A stretch of 64,000 nucleotides of DNA from Urophycis tenuis (lineage: Eukaryota > Chordata > Actinopteri > Gadiformes > Phycidae): positions 2,970,689-3,034,688 of the forward strand of contig JAXIVH010000037.1 of assembly GCA_036785325.1 (NCBI GenBank), read 5' to 3'. Under the pieces are notes generated by a model. The model made no database searches. It saw nothing but the letters and a program-made list of their open reading frames with translations, and was not told the origin of the DNA. The translations under genes and the position numbers were made by a program. Shown piece by piece: positions 1-10,887 of the stretch; the first letter of the stretch is position 1, and each line of letters opens with the position of its first letter.

Positions 1-1864
1 TGTGTGTAATATAATTTGTGTCAGATGCCAGGTCAATCAAAGTCCCAATTCTTTGCCCAGCATTTGCAGTCACCTCAAGAAGCATCATGATGACCGGCGA
101 CTCTCGTATCCCACTTCCCATGAGGAGCCTTGATTGCTCCGTTGATACGCTAACGGTCTTCGATGCAGTGTTTGAAAAGACATCTCTGCACTGATCTGCA
201 AGCTCGGGAGAGAGTTTACTTAAGAAGTCCTCTTGGCTAGCGGTGTATTTTTTCCTCCCTTCCCTAGGTTCATGTCCACTCCTTTTCTGGCCTGCATTTC
301 CTGTTGTGTAAGTGTTGGGGCACAGGTAATAATGGTGTTCTGAGCCATGTCCACCCCGGCAGTCTGGATGTTTGCAGAGGAAGGTGGACTTGCACAATAC
401 CAGGTCATCATGGACTTCAAGGCACCGCTCACATGCTCCTAGCTTCTTTACTGCAGCTTCTCTTTCCACTGGTTTCAGTGCTCGAAACTGCCTGCAGAAA
501 TACAGCTTGGTCCTGTGTTTCCAATCACCACACACTACACATCCTGAATGGGAATCTTCCAACTCGGTGGCCCTTGTCCTGGCATATTTAGGCTCAGGTC
601 TTGCTTCCCTCTTTGGTTCATCATCCATCAGTTGCTCCAGCTGCTCATAGATCTTTTCTTGCTGTTTCAGAAACGCCAACAGAGTGTCAAATCGGTTGTC
701 ATGGGTCACAGCATTTCGACTATCTGCCACATACATGAGCCACTCCTTCTTCAGAGAGTCCGGAAGCTTACTTTCGATGGACTTTATGACCAGCGGGTTT
801 TTTATTGCTCCTGTGTCTCCTAGATCGCTCAAGTCTTGCAGAGCTTTCTCTACTGCTTGGATCAACTCCACGATCTTTCTTGGCTGATGACTCCTCACGG
901 CTGGCATCCTCTGTAGCTCCTCCACAATTTCGATGGCGATGGCGGTCTGGTTCCCATAGCGGTTCTCAAGGACACGGAAAATGTCTTCTGCTGTGTTGTA
1001 GGCGGTGAGTCGCACGTCTCTGGTGACCTTTTCTTCCAGGCTGTCCAACAACTGGAATTTTTTCACCTCCTTAGACCCAGTCGGCTCACCTTGCCTCTGC
1101 AGTGCTTCCCAGTCCTTCCTCCATCTATTGAAATCGCGCCTATTTCCGGAGAACTTGGGTAGAGCCGTTGGTTTTAGCCTGATAGTTGCTACAGGGATAT
1201 TAGGGGGGGTTACTGGCGCTGATCTTCTTCTCTCCTCATCCTTCAGCCTCACCTGAATGAAATCCGCTTTTCTGAGCATGAGCGTAGGAATCGTTAGCTC
1301 AAGTTCCTGGAGTCGGTCTTGGAGATCTTTCTTTTGGTCACTGGGAATCCATTTCTTCCAGCAGTTGTGGACTTCCTTTGCTGACCTTGTGAGCTCTTGT
1401 AGGTGAGTAAGCATGAACTCATATGCCTCTTGTTTGCCACTAAGGTCAACAGCGATGGTGTTCCTGCAGGCGGATTCTGCCACTCGCAGCGCAGTCAACA
1501 CTTCAAGGGCTCCATGACTGGACCACAACGTGTCTTGGACAAGATTTTTAATTGTTTTCAGTTTAGTTTCACAGTCCCTTGAGGATTTCATTATGTCAGC
1601 TTTCTGCTGTTCCGACAGCATGGCCTCCTCCCCAGCGTCCAGCCCGGCCTCAATGTCTGAGAGGAGGTTGGCTTCCAAATCTTCATTTACACCTAGGGCC
1701 TTTTCTGCTGCCATCGTAAGTTTACTAAAGGCCTCCTTGAGGTCTTCCTCAGCCATGTCTTCATGATTCCTTTCCAAGCTGTTTGCAAGACGAGAGAAAG
1801 CTCTCTTTGCCGTGGTTCTCTCCATCCTAATGTGTTCAACGGTCTTCACAGCAGGATCAGACAT
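1..1864 (-). CDS. BEL/Pao-type gag-pol polyprotein, N-terminal part (runs off left edge)
   Basis: Read on the minus strand from the ATG at 1864-1862, the frame stays open for about 621 codons to the window edge, so the protein is partial at its C terminus. The start MSDPAVKTVEH is followed by a charged, Glu/Lys-rich region that is probably helical. A DUF1759-like gag region begins near residue 237 with LPKFSGNRRDFNRW. A Cys/His-rich stretch begins near residue 441 with CVVCGDWKH and ends near HHYYLCP. The last residues, LIDLASDTNYIT, look like the start of the DUF1758 aspartic-protease region of fish BEL/Pao elements. The role would be capsid-like packaging and polyprotein processing of an LTR retrotransposon. 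No frameshift or stop is seen. The protein differs strongly from the BEL/Pao polyprotein at 10.9-27.2 kb, so it is a separate lineage. A domesticated host gene is possible, but the flanks do not show it. Confidence 0.8.
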   Translation of the reverse strand, partial: MSDPAVKTVEHIRMERTTAKRAFSRLANSLERNHEDMAEEDLKEAFSKLTMAAEKALGVNEDLEANLLSDIEAGLDAGEEAMLSEQQKADIMKSSRDCETKLKTIKNLVQDTLWSSHGALEVLTALRVAESACRNTIAVDLSGKQEAYEFMLTHLQELTRSAKEVHNCWKKWIPSDQKKDLQDRLQELELTIPTLMLRKADFIQVRLKDEERRRSAPVTPPNIPVATIRLKPTALPKFSGNRRDFNRWRKDWEALQRQGEPTGSKEVKKFQLLDSLEEKVTRDVRLTAYNTAEDIFRVLENRYGNQTAIAIEIVEELQRMPAVRSHQPRKIVELIQAVEKALQDLSDLGDTGAIKNPLVIKSIESKLPDSLKKEWLMYVADSRNAVTHDNRFDTLLAFLKQQEKIYEQLEQLMDDEPKREARPEPKYARTRATELEDSHSGCVVCGDWKHRTKLYFCRQFRALKPVEREAAVKKLGACERCLEVHDDLVLCKSTFLCKHPDCRGGHGSEHHYYLCPNTYTTGNAGQKRSGHEPREGRKKYTASQEDFLSKLSPELADQCRDVFSNTASKTVSVSTEQSRLLMGSGIRESPVIMMLLEVTANAGQRIGTLIDLASDTNYITH

Positions 1865-2997
1865 GTTTCATTTAGTTTCTGACCGGCGGTTTTTCACTGT
1901 CAAGTTGTGCCTAGTGTTCTGTGCAAATTTCCTCAACTTGAAAACGGAAGGGCATCTATGGAGATTTAAAGGTGCTGGATTCCACTCAATGACTCTACAA
2001 CACAACAGTGCTTTAGTTTCCTCCTTATTTTTTTTTTTCTTTATTTTCTTTGAATTCAGAGGCAGACATATGTAGTCACTATAGCAGCCATTCAGTTCAT
2101 TAAGTCATTTTCACCAGGTGAAAAACCTTTAAAGTACAGAAAAAATGGGGACCAAAAAATACATAAGATAAGAATACATACAACAGTAGACATTTATACA
2201 GGCAAATAATCCTCAAGTGCAAACAACTGATCCAATAGAAAAATATCTGAGTAGAAAATTATCTATACATAGCTCATTTAAATTACATAGAAACCCAACA
2301 CACATCATGTCTCCATCAGTATAAAAAGACAAGCAGCAATACTCAAGCCCTCCACCATTATACACTTCCACATTAAACTAAAAGAAGTAGCAACAGTAGT
2401 TTAAATTACACAGGCCCATTACCACCTTGCTACACAACCAACTAACCAGTTTAACAATCACTCTTTAAATCGCTAAGCATACAGTATAAACGCAATCTGC
2501 ATTAATTTAAAGCATGGGCAGCGGATGGAACCGCAACGTCATGGACGCCAATATCCGAAACTAGGTTAAAAGGGATGCACTCGGTACAAACATGACTTTC
2601 CGAACGCGGTAGAAGTCTCTTACCGGCCGCCACTCCAACGTTTAGACGTCCTCAATTGCACAGAACTTTGGATACATCCACAGGTTGTTCTCCGATGTTT
2701 GTTTAGCATCTCCAATGTTTGTTTCAGAGTCGCGCTATAGCGTATGCTATTGTTTCTACTCCTCACTCCCGATTAGTGCTTAATTATCCACCTGTGTCTC
2801 CGGGTACGTCACTCACATGACGTTGCAGCCTGAACGCAACGTAAAGCTGCTTGATTTGCCACTTCAGCAGATTCCTTTCTATTAACCCGACTAAATGAAA
2901 GTCACCACTGTTCCCTTTTTATTTTTTATTTTTATTTTTATTTTCATCACGCAGCTTTCTCCCCATCAACCCCATTCTGATCCAGCTTGACTTCACA
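1865..2997. other. Upstream flank of the minus-strand BEL/Pao gene; LTR not resolved
   Basis: This AT-rich stretch lies upstream of the minus-strand ORF and probably holds its 5' UTR and LTR. I found no convincing primer-binding site or paired LTR ends, and the second LTR would lie outside the window. On the minus strand a splice-donor-like GGCCGGTAAGAGAC sits near 2,622-2,635, which would fit a spliced leader. A perfect 8-bp inverted repeat with a 1-bp spacer (TTTTCACC/GGTGAAAA) lies at 2108-2124. T-rich and TTTTA-rich runs lie near 2030-2050 and 2915-2945. No other coding capacity is visible. Confidence 0.4.
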
Positions 2998-5900
2998 ATT
3001 TTTGTTCTTTATTGAAAGATTGATCTTAATTGAAACGTTGAAGGTATGTTTTTAGCTGCTGGGTAGACTTCAGTCACCCTGACGCAGTTTTGTTTCTGAG
3101 CAACCAAATCGCTCGGGGATGGGCTCATTTTAAGCGGGGAAATCTAAGCTTTCCAACGGCGTATGGCAAGACTATATTGACTCATGGGTCGTTGAAATAC
3201 TAAGCTAATTAATTTGTGTTCTGTAAGGAAAGATTGATGTTAATCGAAACGTTTAAGGTATGTTTTTAGCTGCTGGGTAGACTTCAGTCAACCTGACGCA
3301 GTTTAGTCTGTGATCAACCAGACTGCTGGCGGATGGGCTCATTTTAAGCGGGGAAATCTAAGCTTTTCAACGGCATATGGCAAGACTATATCAACTAAAG
3401 GGCCGTTGAAATACTAAGCTAATTAATTTGTGTTCTGTAAGGAAAGATTGATGTTAATTGAAACGTTTAAGGTATGTTTTTAGCTGCTGGGTAGACTTCA
3501 GTCAACCTGACGCAGTTTAGTCTGTGATCAACCAGACTGCTGGCGGATGGGCTCATTTTAAGCGGGGAAATCTAAGCTTTTCAACGGCGTATGGCAAGAC
3601 TATATTCACCAAAGGGCCGTTGAAATACTAAGCTAATTAATTTGTGTTCTGTAAGGAAAGATTGATGTTAATTGAAACGTTAAAGGTATGTTTTTAGCTG
3701 CTGGGTAGACTTCATTCAACCTGACGCAGTTTAGTCTGTGATCAACCAGACTGCTCGCGGATGGGCTCATTTTAAGCGGGGAAATCTAAGCTTTCAAACG
3801 GCGTAGGGCAAGACTATATTGACTCATTGGTCGTTGAAATACTAAGCTAATTAATTTGTGATCTGTAAGGAAAGATTGATGTTAATTGAAACGTTGAAGG
3901 TATGTTTTTAGCTGCTGGGTAGACTTCAGTCAACCTGACGCAGTTTTGTCTCTGAGCAACCAAATCGCTCGGGGATGGGCTCATTTTAAGCGGGGACATC
4001 TAAGCTTTCTAACGGCGTATGGCAAGACTATATTGACTCATGGGTCGTTGAAATACTAAGCTAATTAATTTGTGATCTGTAAGGAAAGATTGATGCTAAT
4101 TGAAACGTTGAAGGTATGTTTTTAGCTGCTGGGTAGACTTCAGTCAACCTGACGCAGTTTTGTCTGTGAGCAACCAGACTGCTCGCGGATGGGCTCATTT
4201 TAAGCGGGGACATCTAAGCTTTCTAACGGCGTATGGCAAGACTATATTGACTCATGGGTCGTTGAAATACTAAGCTAATTAATTTGTGATCTGTAAGGAA
4301 AGATTGATGCTAATTGAAACGTTGAAGGTATGTTTTTAGCTGCTGGGTAGACTTCAGTCAACCTGACGCAGTTTTGTCTGTGATCAACCAGACTGCTCGC
4401 GGATGGGCTCATTTTAAGCGGGGAAATCTAAGCTTTCCAACGGCGTATGGAAATACTATATTGACTCATGGGTCGTTGAAATACTAAGATAATTAATTTG
4501 TGTTCTGTAAGGAAAGATGGATGTTAATTGAAACGTTGAAGGTATGTTTTTAGCTGCTGGGTAGACTTCACTCAACCTGACACAGTTTAGTCTGTGATCA
4601 ACCAGACTGCTCGGGGATGGGCTCATTTTAAGCGGGGAAATCTAAGCTTTTCAACGGCGTATGGCAAGACTATATTCACCAAAGGGCCGTTGAAATACTA
4701 AGCTAATTAATTTGTGTTCTGTAAGGAAAGATTGATGTTAATTGAAACGTTAAAGGTATGTTTTTAGCTGCTGGGTAGACTTCATTCAACCTGACGCAGT
4801 TTAGTCTGTGATCAACCAGACTGCTGGCGGATGGGCTCATTTTAAGCGGGGAAATCTAAGCTTTTCAATGGCGTATGGCAAGACTATATTCACCAAAGGG
4901 CCGTTGAAATACTAAGCTAATTAATTTGTGTTCTGTAAGGAAAGATTGATGTTAATTGAAACGTTAAAGGTATGTTTTTAGCTGCTGGGTAGACTTCATT
5001 CAACCTGACGCAGTTTAGTCTGTGATCAACCAGACTGCTCGCGGATGGGCTCATTTTAAGCGGGGAAATCTAAGCTTTCAAACGGCGTAGGGCAAGACTA
5101 TATTGACTCATTGGTCGTTGAAATACTAAGCTAATTAATTTGTGATCTGTAAGGAAAGATTGATGTTAATTGAAACGTTGAAGGTATGTTTTTAGCTGCT
5201 GGGTAGACTTCAGTCAACCTGACGCAGTTTTGTCTCTGAGCAACCAAATCGCTCGGGGATGGGCTCATTTTAAGCGGGGACATCTAAGCTTTCTAACGGC
5301 GTATGGCAAGACTATATTGACTCATGGGTCGTTGAAATACTAAGCTAATTAATTTGTGATCTGTAAGGAAAGATTGATGCTAATTGAAACGTTGAAGGTA
5401 TGTTTTTAGCTGCTGGGTAGACTTCAGTCAACCTGACGCAGTTTTGTCTGTGAGCAACCAGACTGCTCGCGGATGGGCTCATTTTAAGCGGGGACATCTA
5501 AGCTTTCTAACGGCGTATGGCAAGACTATATTGACTCATGGGTCGTTGAAATACTAAGCTAATTAATTTGTGTTCTGTAAGGAAAGATTGATGTTAATTG
5601 AAACGTTGAAGGTATGTTTTTAGCTGCTGGGTAGACTTCAGTCAACCTGACGCAGTTTTGTCTGTGAGCAACCAGACTGCTCGCGGATGGGCTCATTTTA
5701 AGCGGGGAAATCTAAGCTTTCCAACGGCGTATGGAAATACTATATTGACTCATGGGTCGTTGAAATACTAAGATAATTAATTTGTGTTCTGTAAGGAAAG
5801 ATGGATGTTAATTGAAACGTTGAAGGTATGTTTTTAGCTGCTGGGTAGACTTCACTCAACCTGACACAGTTTAGTCTGTGATCAACCAGACTGCTCGGGG

Positions 5901-6424
5901 ATGGGCTCATTTTAAGCGGGGAAATCTAAGCTTTTCAACGGCGTATGGCAAGACTATATTGAGTCATGGGTCGTTGAAATACTGAGCTAATTAATTTCTG
6001 TTCTTTATTGAAAGATTGATCTTAATTGAAACGTTGAAGGTATGTTTTTAGCTGCTGGGTAGACTTCAGTCAACCTGACGCAGTTTTGTCTGTGAGCAAC
6101 CAGACTGCTTGCGGATGGGCTCATTTTAAGCGAGGAAATCTAAGCTTTCCAACGGCGTATGGCAAGACTATATTGACTCATGGGTCGTTGAAATACTAAG
6201 CTAATTAATTTGTGATCTGTAAGGAAAGATTGATGTTAATTGAAACGTTGAAGGTATGTTTTTAGCTGCTGGGTAGACTTCAGTCAACCTGAAGCAGTTT
6301 TGTCTGTGAGCAACCAAATTGATCAGAGATGGGCTCATTTTAAGCGGGGAAATCTAAGCTTTCCAACGACCTATGGCATGACTATATTTGCCCACGGGTC
6401 GTCGAAATAATAAGCTGATTCATG
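2998..6424 (+). repeat. Satellite array A1, 214-bp monomer, about 16 copies
   Basis: The spacing of the motif ATTTTAAGCGGGG is exactly 214 bp between successive copies (3127, 3341, 3555, 3769, 3983). Each monomer carries GAAACGTTGAAGGTATG, TAGCTGCTGGGTAGAC, CAACCTGACGCAG, GATGGGCTCATTTTAAGC, AAGCTTTCCAACGGCG and TCGTTGAAATACTAAGC. Variant monomers recur six monomers apart: a GCGTAGGGCAAG variant near 3791 and 5075, and a TATGGAAATAC variant at 4441 and 5725, each pair 1,284 bp apart, so this block is a higher-order repeat. The last monomer is diverged (GACCTATGGCATGAC, GGGTCGTCGAAATAATAAGC) and is shared by every array end that abuts a complete gene-derived unit. No coding potential is seen. 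Confidence 0.97.
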
Positions 6425-6620
6425 TGTGTTCTGTTGGCTGTGGAAAGAAAATAGAACACAAGTCCTACCAAGTCAACTTTATTGTCAGTGATAAACATTA
6501 ATAAATAAACAGTATGGACATTGTATAAACAGTTGTATAAAAAGTGTAAACGGTATGAACAGTGTTCTTATAAAAGATATCAATATCAATACTGATCACG
6601 TGTGTATTTTATATTTCCAG

Positions 6621-7124
6621 ATTATTTGTTGATGAGCCAGAGCCTGTGACTCCCACCAACCGGCCCGTTCAGCCCACTGCGTTGTCGTCCTCCACCCGGC
6701 CGAAGCCTCCTGCGCCCACCCGCCTCCAGCCGAGGCCTCCTGCTGCGTCAGCCTGTGGCCCGCCCGCCCCCTGTGTCGGCAGCACCCATACCGCTGGTCC
6801 TCCCCGCACAGCCACAGGCCCCCTCCGTCCTGCTTCGTGGGCCATCCTGCAGCTGTCTCTGCAGTCATCGTGTGTCAAAACCATTCAAACTTGTATATGG
6901 TAACATTTCAAAATGACACCAGCATAAATGAGGACCTTGCAATAGGTTGTGTGTTACAGGACCCCCCTGGCATACAGCTGTATGTCTCTGTGAAGGTGGT
7001 TGTGAAGAACTGCATCCGGCTGAACAAGTACAAGTGCCGGCGAGGCAGCAACTCTCTCGAGGGGTTGCACGCCCACCGGGTTAACGCCATCCCTTCACAG
7101 CGATGTGGGATCATGCCGTTCCAA
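6621..7124 (+). pseudogene. Gene fragment U1: proline-rich segment plus SLEGLHAH segment
   Basis: After an acceptor-like ATATTTCCAG, one frame encodes a proline-rich stretch starting LFVDEPEPVTPTNRP and ends at TAA (6901-6903). A second frame, open from about 6837, encodes SNLYMVTFQNDTSINEDL, then GCVLQDPPGIQLYV, then KCRRGSNSLEGLHAHR, and ends MPFQ at a consensus donor (GTAAGT, 7125). A possible acceptor for this second segment is CTGTCTCTGCAG, ending at 6863. The DPPG-x-QLY and SLEGLHAH motifs resemble multi-copy uncharacterised proteins of fish and invertebrates (SLEGFH type, sometimes annotated with DUF6729); that match is from memory. This copy encodes NCIRL where most others encode NGIRL. 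The frame change between the two segments argues for separate exons or decay. Function unknown. Confidence 0.6.
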
Positions 7125-7134
7125 GTAAGTGATT

Positions 7135-7136
<2 letters not shown>

Positions 7137-7185
<49 letters not shown>

Positions 7186-7215
7186 GCGCATATATACACA
7201 CACACACACGCATAT
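7137..7215 (+). repeat. CA/CG/TA microsatellite of unit U1
   Basis: A (CA)n run of about 45 bp is followed by CGCGCGCATATATA and a second CA run. The alternating purine-pyrimidine character recurs after the coding segment of units 1 and 3-8. The BEL/Pao element inserted inside this tract. Confidence 0.95.
7211..7215. repeat. Target-site duplication, left copy (CATAT)
   Basis: CATAT precedes the left LTR and is repeated at 28088-28092 after the right LTR. With one copy removed, the flanks read as the same microsatellite junction found undisturbed in units U4-U8. Confidence 0.9.
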
Positions 7216-8105
7216 TATTGAGATTTACACGGATGTTTTTGCTGGGACTACTTTATCCAGGACGGCAACTCCGGTCAGAGAGTGGACGCAGACACAGGGA
7301 ACAGTTGGTTTGGTTAGTTTATGTCCAAAGGGTCAATGACATCAATTACAGTCAACTTGAGATGAGCAATAGATGAACAATGACGAATGAATGACTGAAT
7401 GGACGGATGAATCAATGGATGGCTAGATGAATGGTTAGATGAATGAATTAATGATGAAAGGATGAATGATGAAAGGATGAATGATGAAAGGATGAATGGT
7501 TTTTCTGCAAAACAGAACAAGAATTAAACAAACAGTTACAGTGACGTTTGCATGCTATACAACAAACACTACAATACCAGGCTTCAGCACTTAGCACCTG
7601 AACGTCCCACAATACGATACGAACATACATAGCCTAATATACACATTAACCGAGTGCAATACAACAGCTGACCACGGCGGGGCAGAGCGACGCACACATA
7701 TGCACATGTCCACACGAGGCGCAGGGTTATACGATAGCTACCCACTTAGCGAGTGAAGCAACTAACCCGATCGCTAAACCCCGCCCAACATGGACAAGTC
7801 ACGGCAACTAATTCAAACGATATTGCACATTGCGTACAACACTCATCCTGCCCGAACTGGTAATATATGCGTTCGCTATAACTTACTCTTCACGAACGCA
7901 TTCGATCGGAGCAGGAGAAAGACGTGACGCAACCAGCTTGAGGCAGCCCCGTACACCTAGTAAACGCTAGGACCCTACGGCGCTACTTGGGCTGTCCTAA
8001 GTGCCTGAATAGAAATCCCCCCTATATATATATGTGATATAAAAAACTATACATGAAATTTACAATATATATATTCGAACTAGAACTAGCAGGGAATTTA
8101 CAACA
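7216..8105 (-). repeat. BEL/Pao LTR 1 (3' LTR of the array)
   Basis: The 890-bp LTR begins TGTTGTAAATTCCC on the minus strand and ends CTCAATA. A TATATATATAGG box near 8018-8030 (minus strand) is a plausible promoter core. It holds a three-copy GATGAAAGGATGAAT minisatellite near 7453-7500. By eye it differs from the other two LTRs at three positions (near 7288, 7427 and 7759). Confidence 0.93.
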
Positions 8106-8115
8106 GCCCCCCCCT
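8106..8115 (-). promoter_or_regulatory. Polypurine tract of BEL/Pao copy 1
   Basis: On the minus strand AGGGGGGGGC abuts the start of the 3' LTR, the expected place and composition for the plus-strand DNA primer of an LTR retrotransposon. Confidence 0.75.
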
Positions 8116-8144
8116 GAATAGCATGGCTATTATGTAGTGTGCAA

Positions 8145-8218
8145 TTAAATTCCCTGAGGTGCCGCAGAAGCCCCTGGATCGGTGTCGTCATCTGGAATCG
8201 CTGGCAGCCGGACAAGGC
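8145..8218 (-). pseudogene. Displaced C-terminal tail of the BEL/Pao polyprotein, copy 1
   Basis: This minus-strand stretch encodes LPAIPDDDTDPG and ends at a stop at 8147-8145. It is in register with the polyprotein at 10,900-17,166 once the nested LINE and one copy of its 5-bp target duplication are set aside. It is therefore the original end of that gene, cut off by the LINE. Confidence 0.85.
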
Positions 8219-10017
8219 TGCAGCAGAACAACTCCCGAGAGGTGTGGGCAGGGGTGAAAACCATCACCGGCATGAAAACTGCCGGAGGATCACAGGAGGG
8301 GACAAAGGAATGGGCCGATGAGTTAAACCTGTTTTTCAACAGATTTGACTCACCAACGGGGGCCAGACCCTCAACTCCCCTTCCCCCCTCCTGCCCTACT
8401 CATCTCCCTGCTGGACCACCAGATCCGGGCATGGCAGCTTCAGCTTCTGCACCTCCCCTCCCTGCACCACCCTCCCTCTCTCTCCCGTTCCACACTCACA
8501 GGGAGGCTGGACCAATGTCCGGCCCAGAGGACAGTCACCCCCTCGCCACACCGCAGACTACACCTGTGACCCCGGAAATAACAACCCCAACCATCAGCAC
8601 CAGCCACGTGAGACGGCAGCTCACGAGGATCAGGCCTAACAAGGCCAGAGGACCCGATGACATCAGCCCGAGGGTGCTCAAGATCTGCGCGGAGCAGCTG
8701 GCAGGAGTGTTCACGCACCTCTTCGGCCTCTCCCTGAGGCTGAAAAAGGTGCCAACTCTATGGAAGACTTCCTGCGTAGTCCCTGTGCCGAAGAAGGGTC
8801 GTCCCAACGCTCCAGGGGACTTCAGACCTGTGGCACTGACGTCACACGTCATGAAGACCTTTGAGAGATTGGTTCTGGACCATCTCAAGCCCAGGGTGCG
8901 TGACTGCCTGGACCCATTGCAGTTTGCGTACCAGACCCACATCGGCGTGGAGGATGCCATCATCTACCTGCTTCACAGAGCTTACACACACCTGGAGAGG
9001 CCACAGAGCATGGTGAGAATCATGTTCTTCGACTTCTCCAGTGCTTTTGACACCGTCCAGCCAGACCGGCTGGCTGAGAAGCTCCTGGTGATGCAGGTCG
9101 ATCCTGACATGGTGGCATGGATTACGGACTACCTCACGGACAGACCGCAGTATGTCAGGCTGCGACACTGCTTGTCAGACATGGTGACTAGCAACACCGG
9201 CACACCCCAGGGAACTGTACTTTCACCATTCCTGTTCACCCTCTACACCTCAGATTTCTGCTATAACTCCCGAACATGCCACCTGCAGAAGTTCTCGGAC
9301 GACTCCTCCATTGTTGGATGCATCACAGACAACGAGGAGGAGGAGTACAGGGAACTGGTGAGGAACTTTGTGGGATGGTGTGATGGGAACCACCTCCAGC
9401 TCAACACAGGGAAAACCAAGGAGCTGGTGGTGGACTTTAGACGCAGGAAGTGTCCCCCATTACCGGTTTCCATAAAGGGGGAAGAGGTGGAGATGGTGGA
9501 TACCTGCAAGTTCCTTGGGGTGCACCTAAACAACAAACTGGACTGGTCTGATAATACCGAGGCCCTCTACAGGAAGGGACAGAGCAGGCTGTTCTTCCTG
9601 AGGAGGCTCAGATCCTTCAATGTGTGCACTAGGCTGCTACGGATGTTCTACCAGTCTGTGGTAGCCAGTGTCACCTTCTTCGCCGTCGTGTGCTGGGGAG
9701 GAGGCATCGGGTGCGGTGGGGCAAGTAAGCTGAACAAGCTGGTGAGGAAGGCGAGCTCCGTGGTGGGGATGAAGCTGGACTGTGTGGAGGCGGTGACAGA
9801 GAGGAGGATGAGGGGAAAGCTGCAGGCGATCCTGGACAACCCCTCTCACCCTCTCTACGCCGAGCTGAGGCAACTCAGGAGCACGTTCAGCCATAGGCTC
9901 ACTCAGCCACGTGCTTCAAAGCGCTTGGGGGGCTCTTTCATCCCATCAGCTATCAGGCTCTACAATACCTCAACCACCCGCTCCCAACGTCTCGGAAGCG
10001 CCAGCACCACCAGATAA
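8219..10017 (+). CDS. LINE ORF2 reverse transcriptase, 5'-truncated (copy 1)
   Basis: The frame is open from the truncation point to TAA at 10015-10017, about 598 codons. It starts inside the linker before the RT (NNSREVWAGVKTITG). A proline/serine-rich insert follows at roughly residues 40-120. The RT fingers (RPNKARGPDDISP) and palm motifs come next: FFDFSSAFDTV, TGTPQGTVLSP and the catalytic box FSDDSSIVG near residue 358. The C terminus has the usual FLGVHLNNKLDW and RLLRMFYQSVVASV motifs. The catalytic box reads FSDD where FADD is typical, with both aspartates kept. A GTG codon at 8182 extends the frame, but it belongs to the flanking BEL gene and is not a start. The family is the jockey superfamily, most likely L2 or Rex1-like. 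With no 5' end or endonuclease the copy cannot move by itself. Confidence 0.88.
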
Positions 10018-10115
10018 TGGATTTGTATAACACACCACACACCCCAGACTGTTTTCTAGCCATTCTCATCTTATGTCTGTTCATCTCACTAATAACCACT
10101 GCCCATCTGTCATCT

Positions 10116-10490
10116 TTCATTGTGTGCACCAGGCTTCCACGGATGGTCTACCAGTCTGCGGTGGCCAGTGTCACCTCTTCACTGCCGTGTGCTGGGGAGG
10201 AAGCTTTGGGAGCGGTGGTGCCAGGAAGCTGTACAAGCCGGGGAGGAAGGCGAGCCCTGCAGTGGGGATGAAGCTGGACGGTGTGGAGGCGGCGACAGTG
10301 AGGAAGACGAGGGGAATGCTGCTGGCGACCCGGACCTACCCTCTCAGCCTCACTGTGCTGAACTGAAGCAACTGAAGCAACTCAGGAACACGTTCAGCCA
10401 CATGCTCACTCAGCCAAGTGCCTCAAAGTGCTTGGGTGCTCCTTCATCCCACCAACCATCAGGCTCAGGAAGCTCCAACACCACCAGACA
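10116..10490 (+). repeat. Diverged duplicate of the LINE ORF2 C-terminal region (copy 1)
   Basis: This stretch repeats, with divergence and broken frames, the last part of ORF2 (about 9622-10017). Shared landmarks include TGTGTGCAC..AGGCT, CTACCAGTCTG.GGT, GTGCTGGGGAGGA, GGGGATGAAGCTGGAC and ACGTTCAGCCA. It lies after the stop codon, so it is either an old internal duplication carried in the 3' UTR or the scar of recombination between two LINE copies. Confidence 0.75.
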
Positions 10491-10887
10491 AATGGAATGG
10501 ACTGAACTTTCATTCACATACACCACACCACACACCTTGGACTGTGACCCAGCCGTTGTTATTCCAGGACCATTCATATATTGTACCTGGAATACCTGTA
10601 TAAATTTGCACATCTTGCACCTTGCACTTTCCGCATACTTGCACTATTTTATCTACTTGCACTATTTGATCTATCTTGCATTTTGCACCACAAACTGCTA
10701 TCTAGGACACTAGTATGCATACGGGTCCTCTCGTCACCGACCTGACTTAGGAGCGCGTATTTAATCTAATCTATTGTTTTTTTATTGTGTATAGAATTTA
10801 GCCAGGCTCTTTACTGCTCATCTATCCCCTGCACTGCTGGTCTCTGCGAATTTCTCCTACGGGGGATTAATAAAGAAATATCTTATC

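Larger units (their letters stand above)
6425..7215 (+). repeat. Composite gene-derived unit U1, left part
   Basis: This is the first copy of the roughly 1-kb unit between satellite blocks. It starts at TTCTGTTGGCTGTGG, passes an A/T-rich stretch with repeated TATAAACAG-like words and a TTTCCAG acceptor-like site, then contains two coding-like segments and the splice donor CAA|GTAAGT at 7125, and ends in a CA/CG microsatellite. Its right part was displaced to 28,088-28,299 by the BEL/Pao insertion. Other copies lie at about 29.3, 34.8, 39.7, 43.1, 44.5, 52.1 and 60.2 kb. Confidence 0.9.

Noticed and set aside
2108..2124. 8-bp palindrome TTTTCACC/GGTGAAAA as a regulatory site
   Set aside because: It is a single occurrence with no family context. 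It is reported only as a local feature of the flank.
2998..6424. CRISPR-like array
   Set aside because: The repeats are 214 bp and contiguous, without unique spacers, in a eukaryotic setting.
6596..6884. Minus-strand open frames over the proline-rich segment, repeated in almost every unit
   Set aside because: They are antisense to a GC-rich, proline-coding stretch with few stops by composition. They show no recognisable domain and no conserved start context.
8182..8218. GTG start of the LINE ORF at 8182
   Set aside because: This stretch is the antisense of the BEL/Pao C-terminal coding tail, outside the LINE target duplication. The open frame there is chance.
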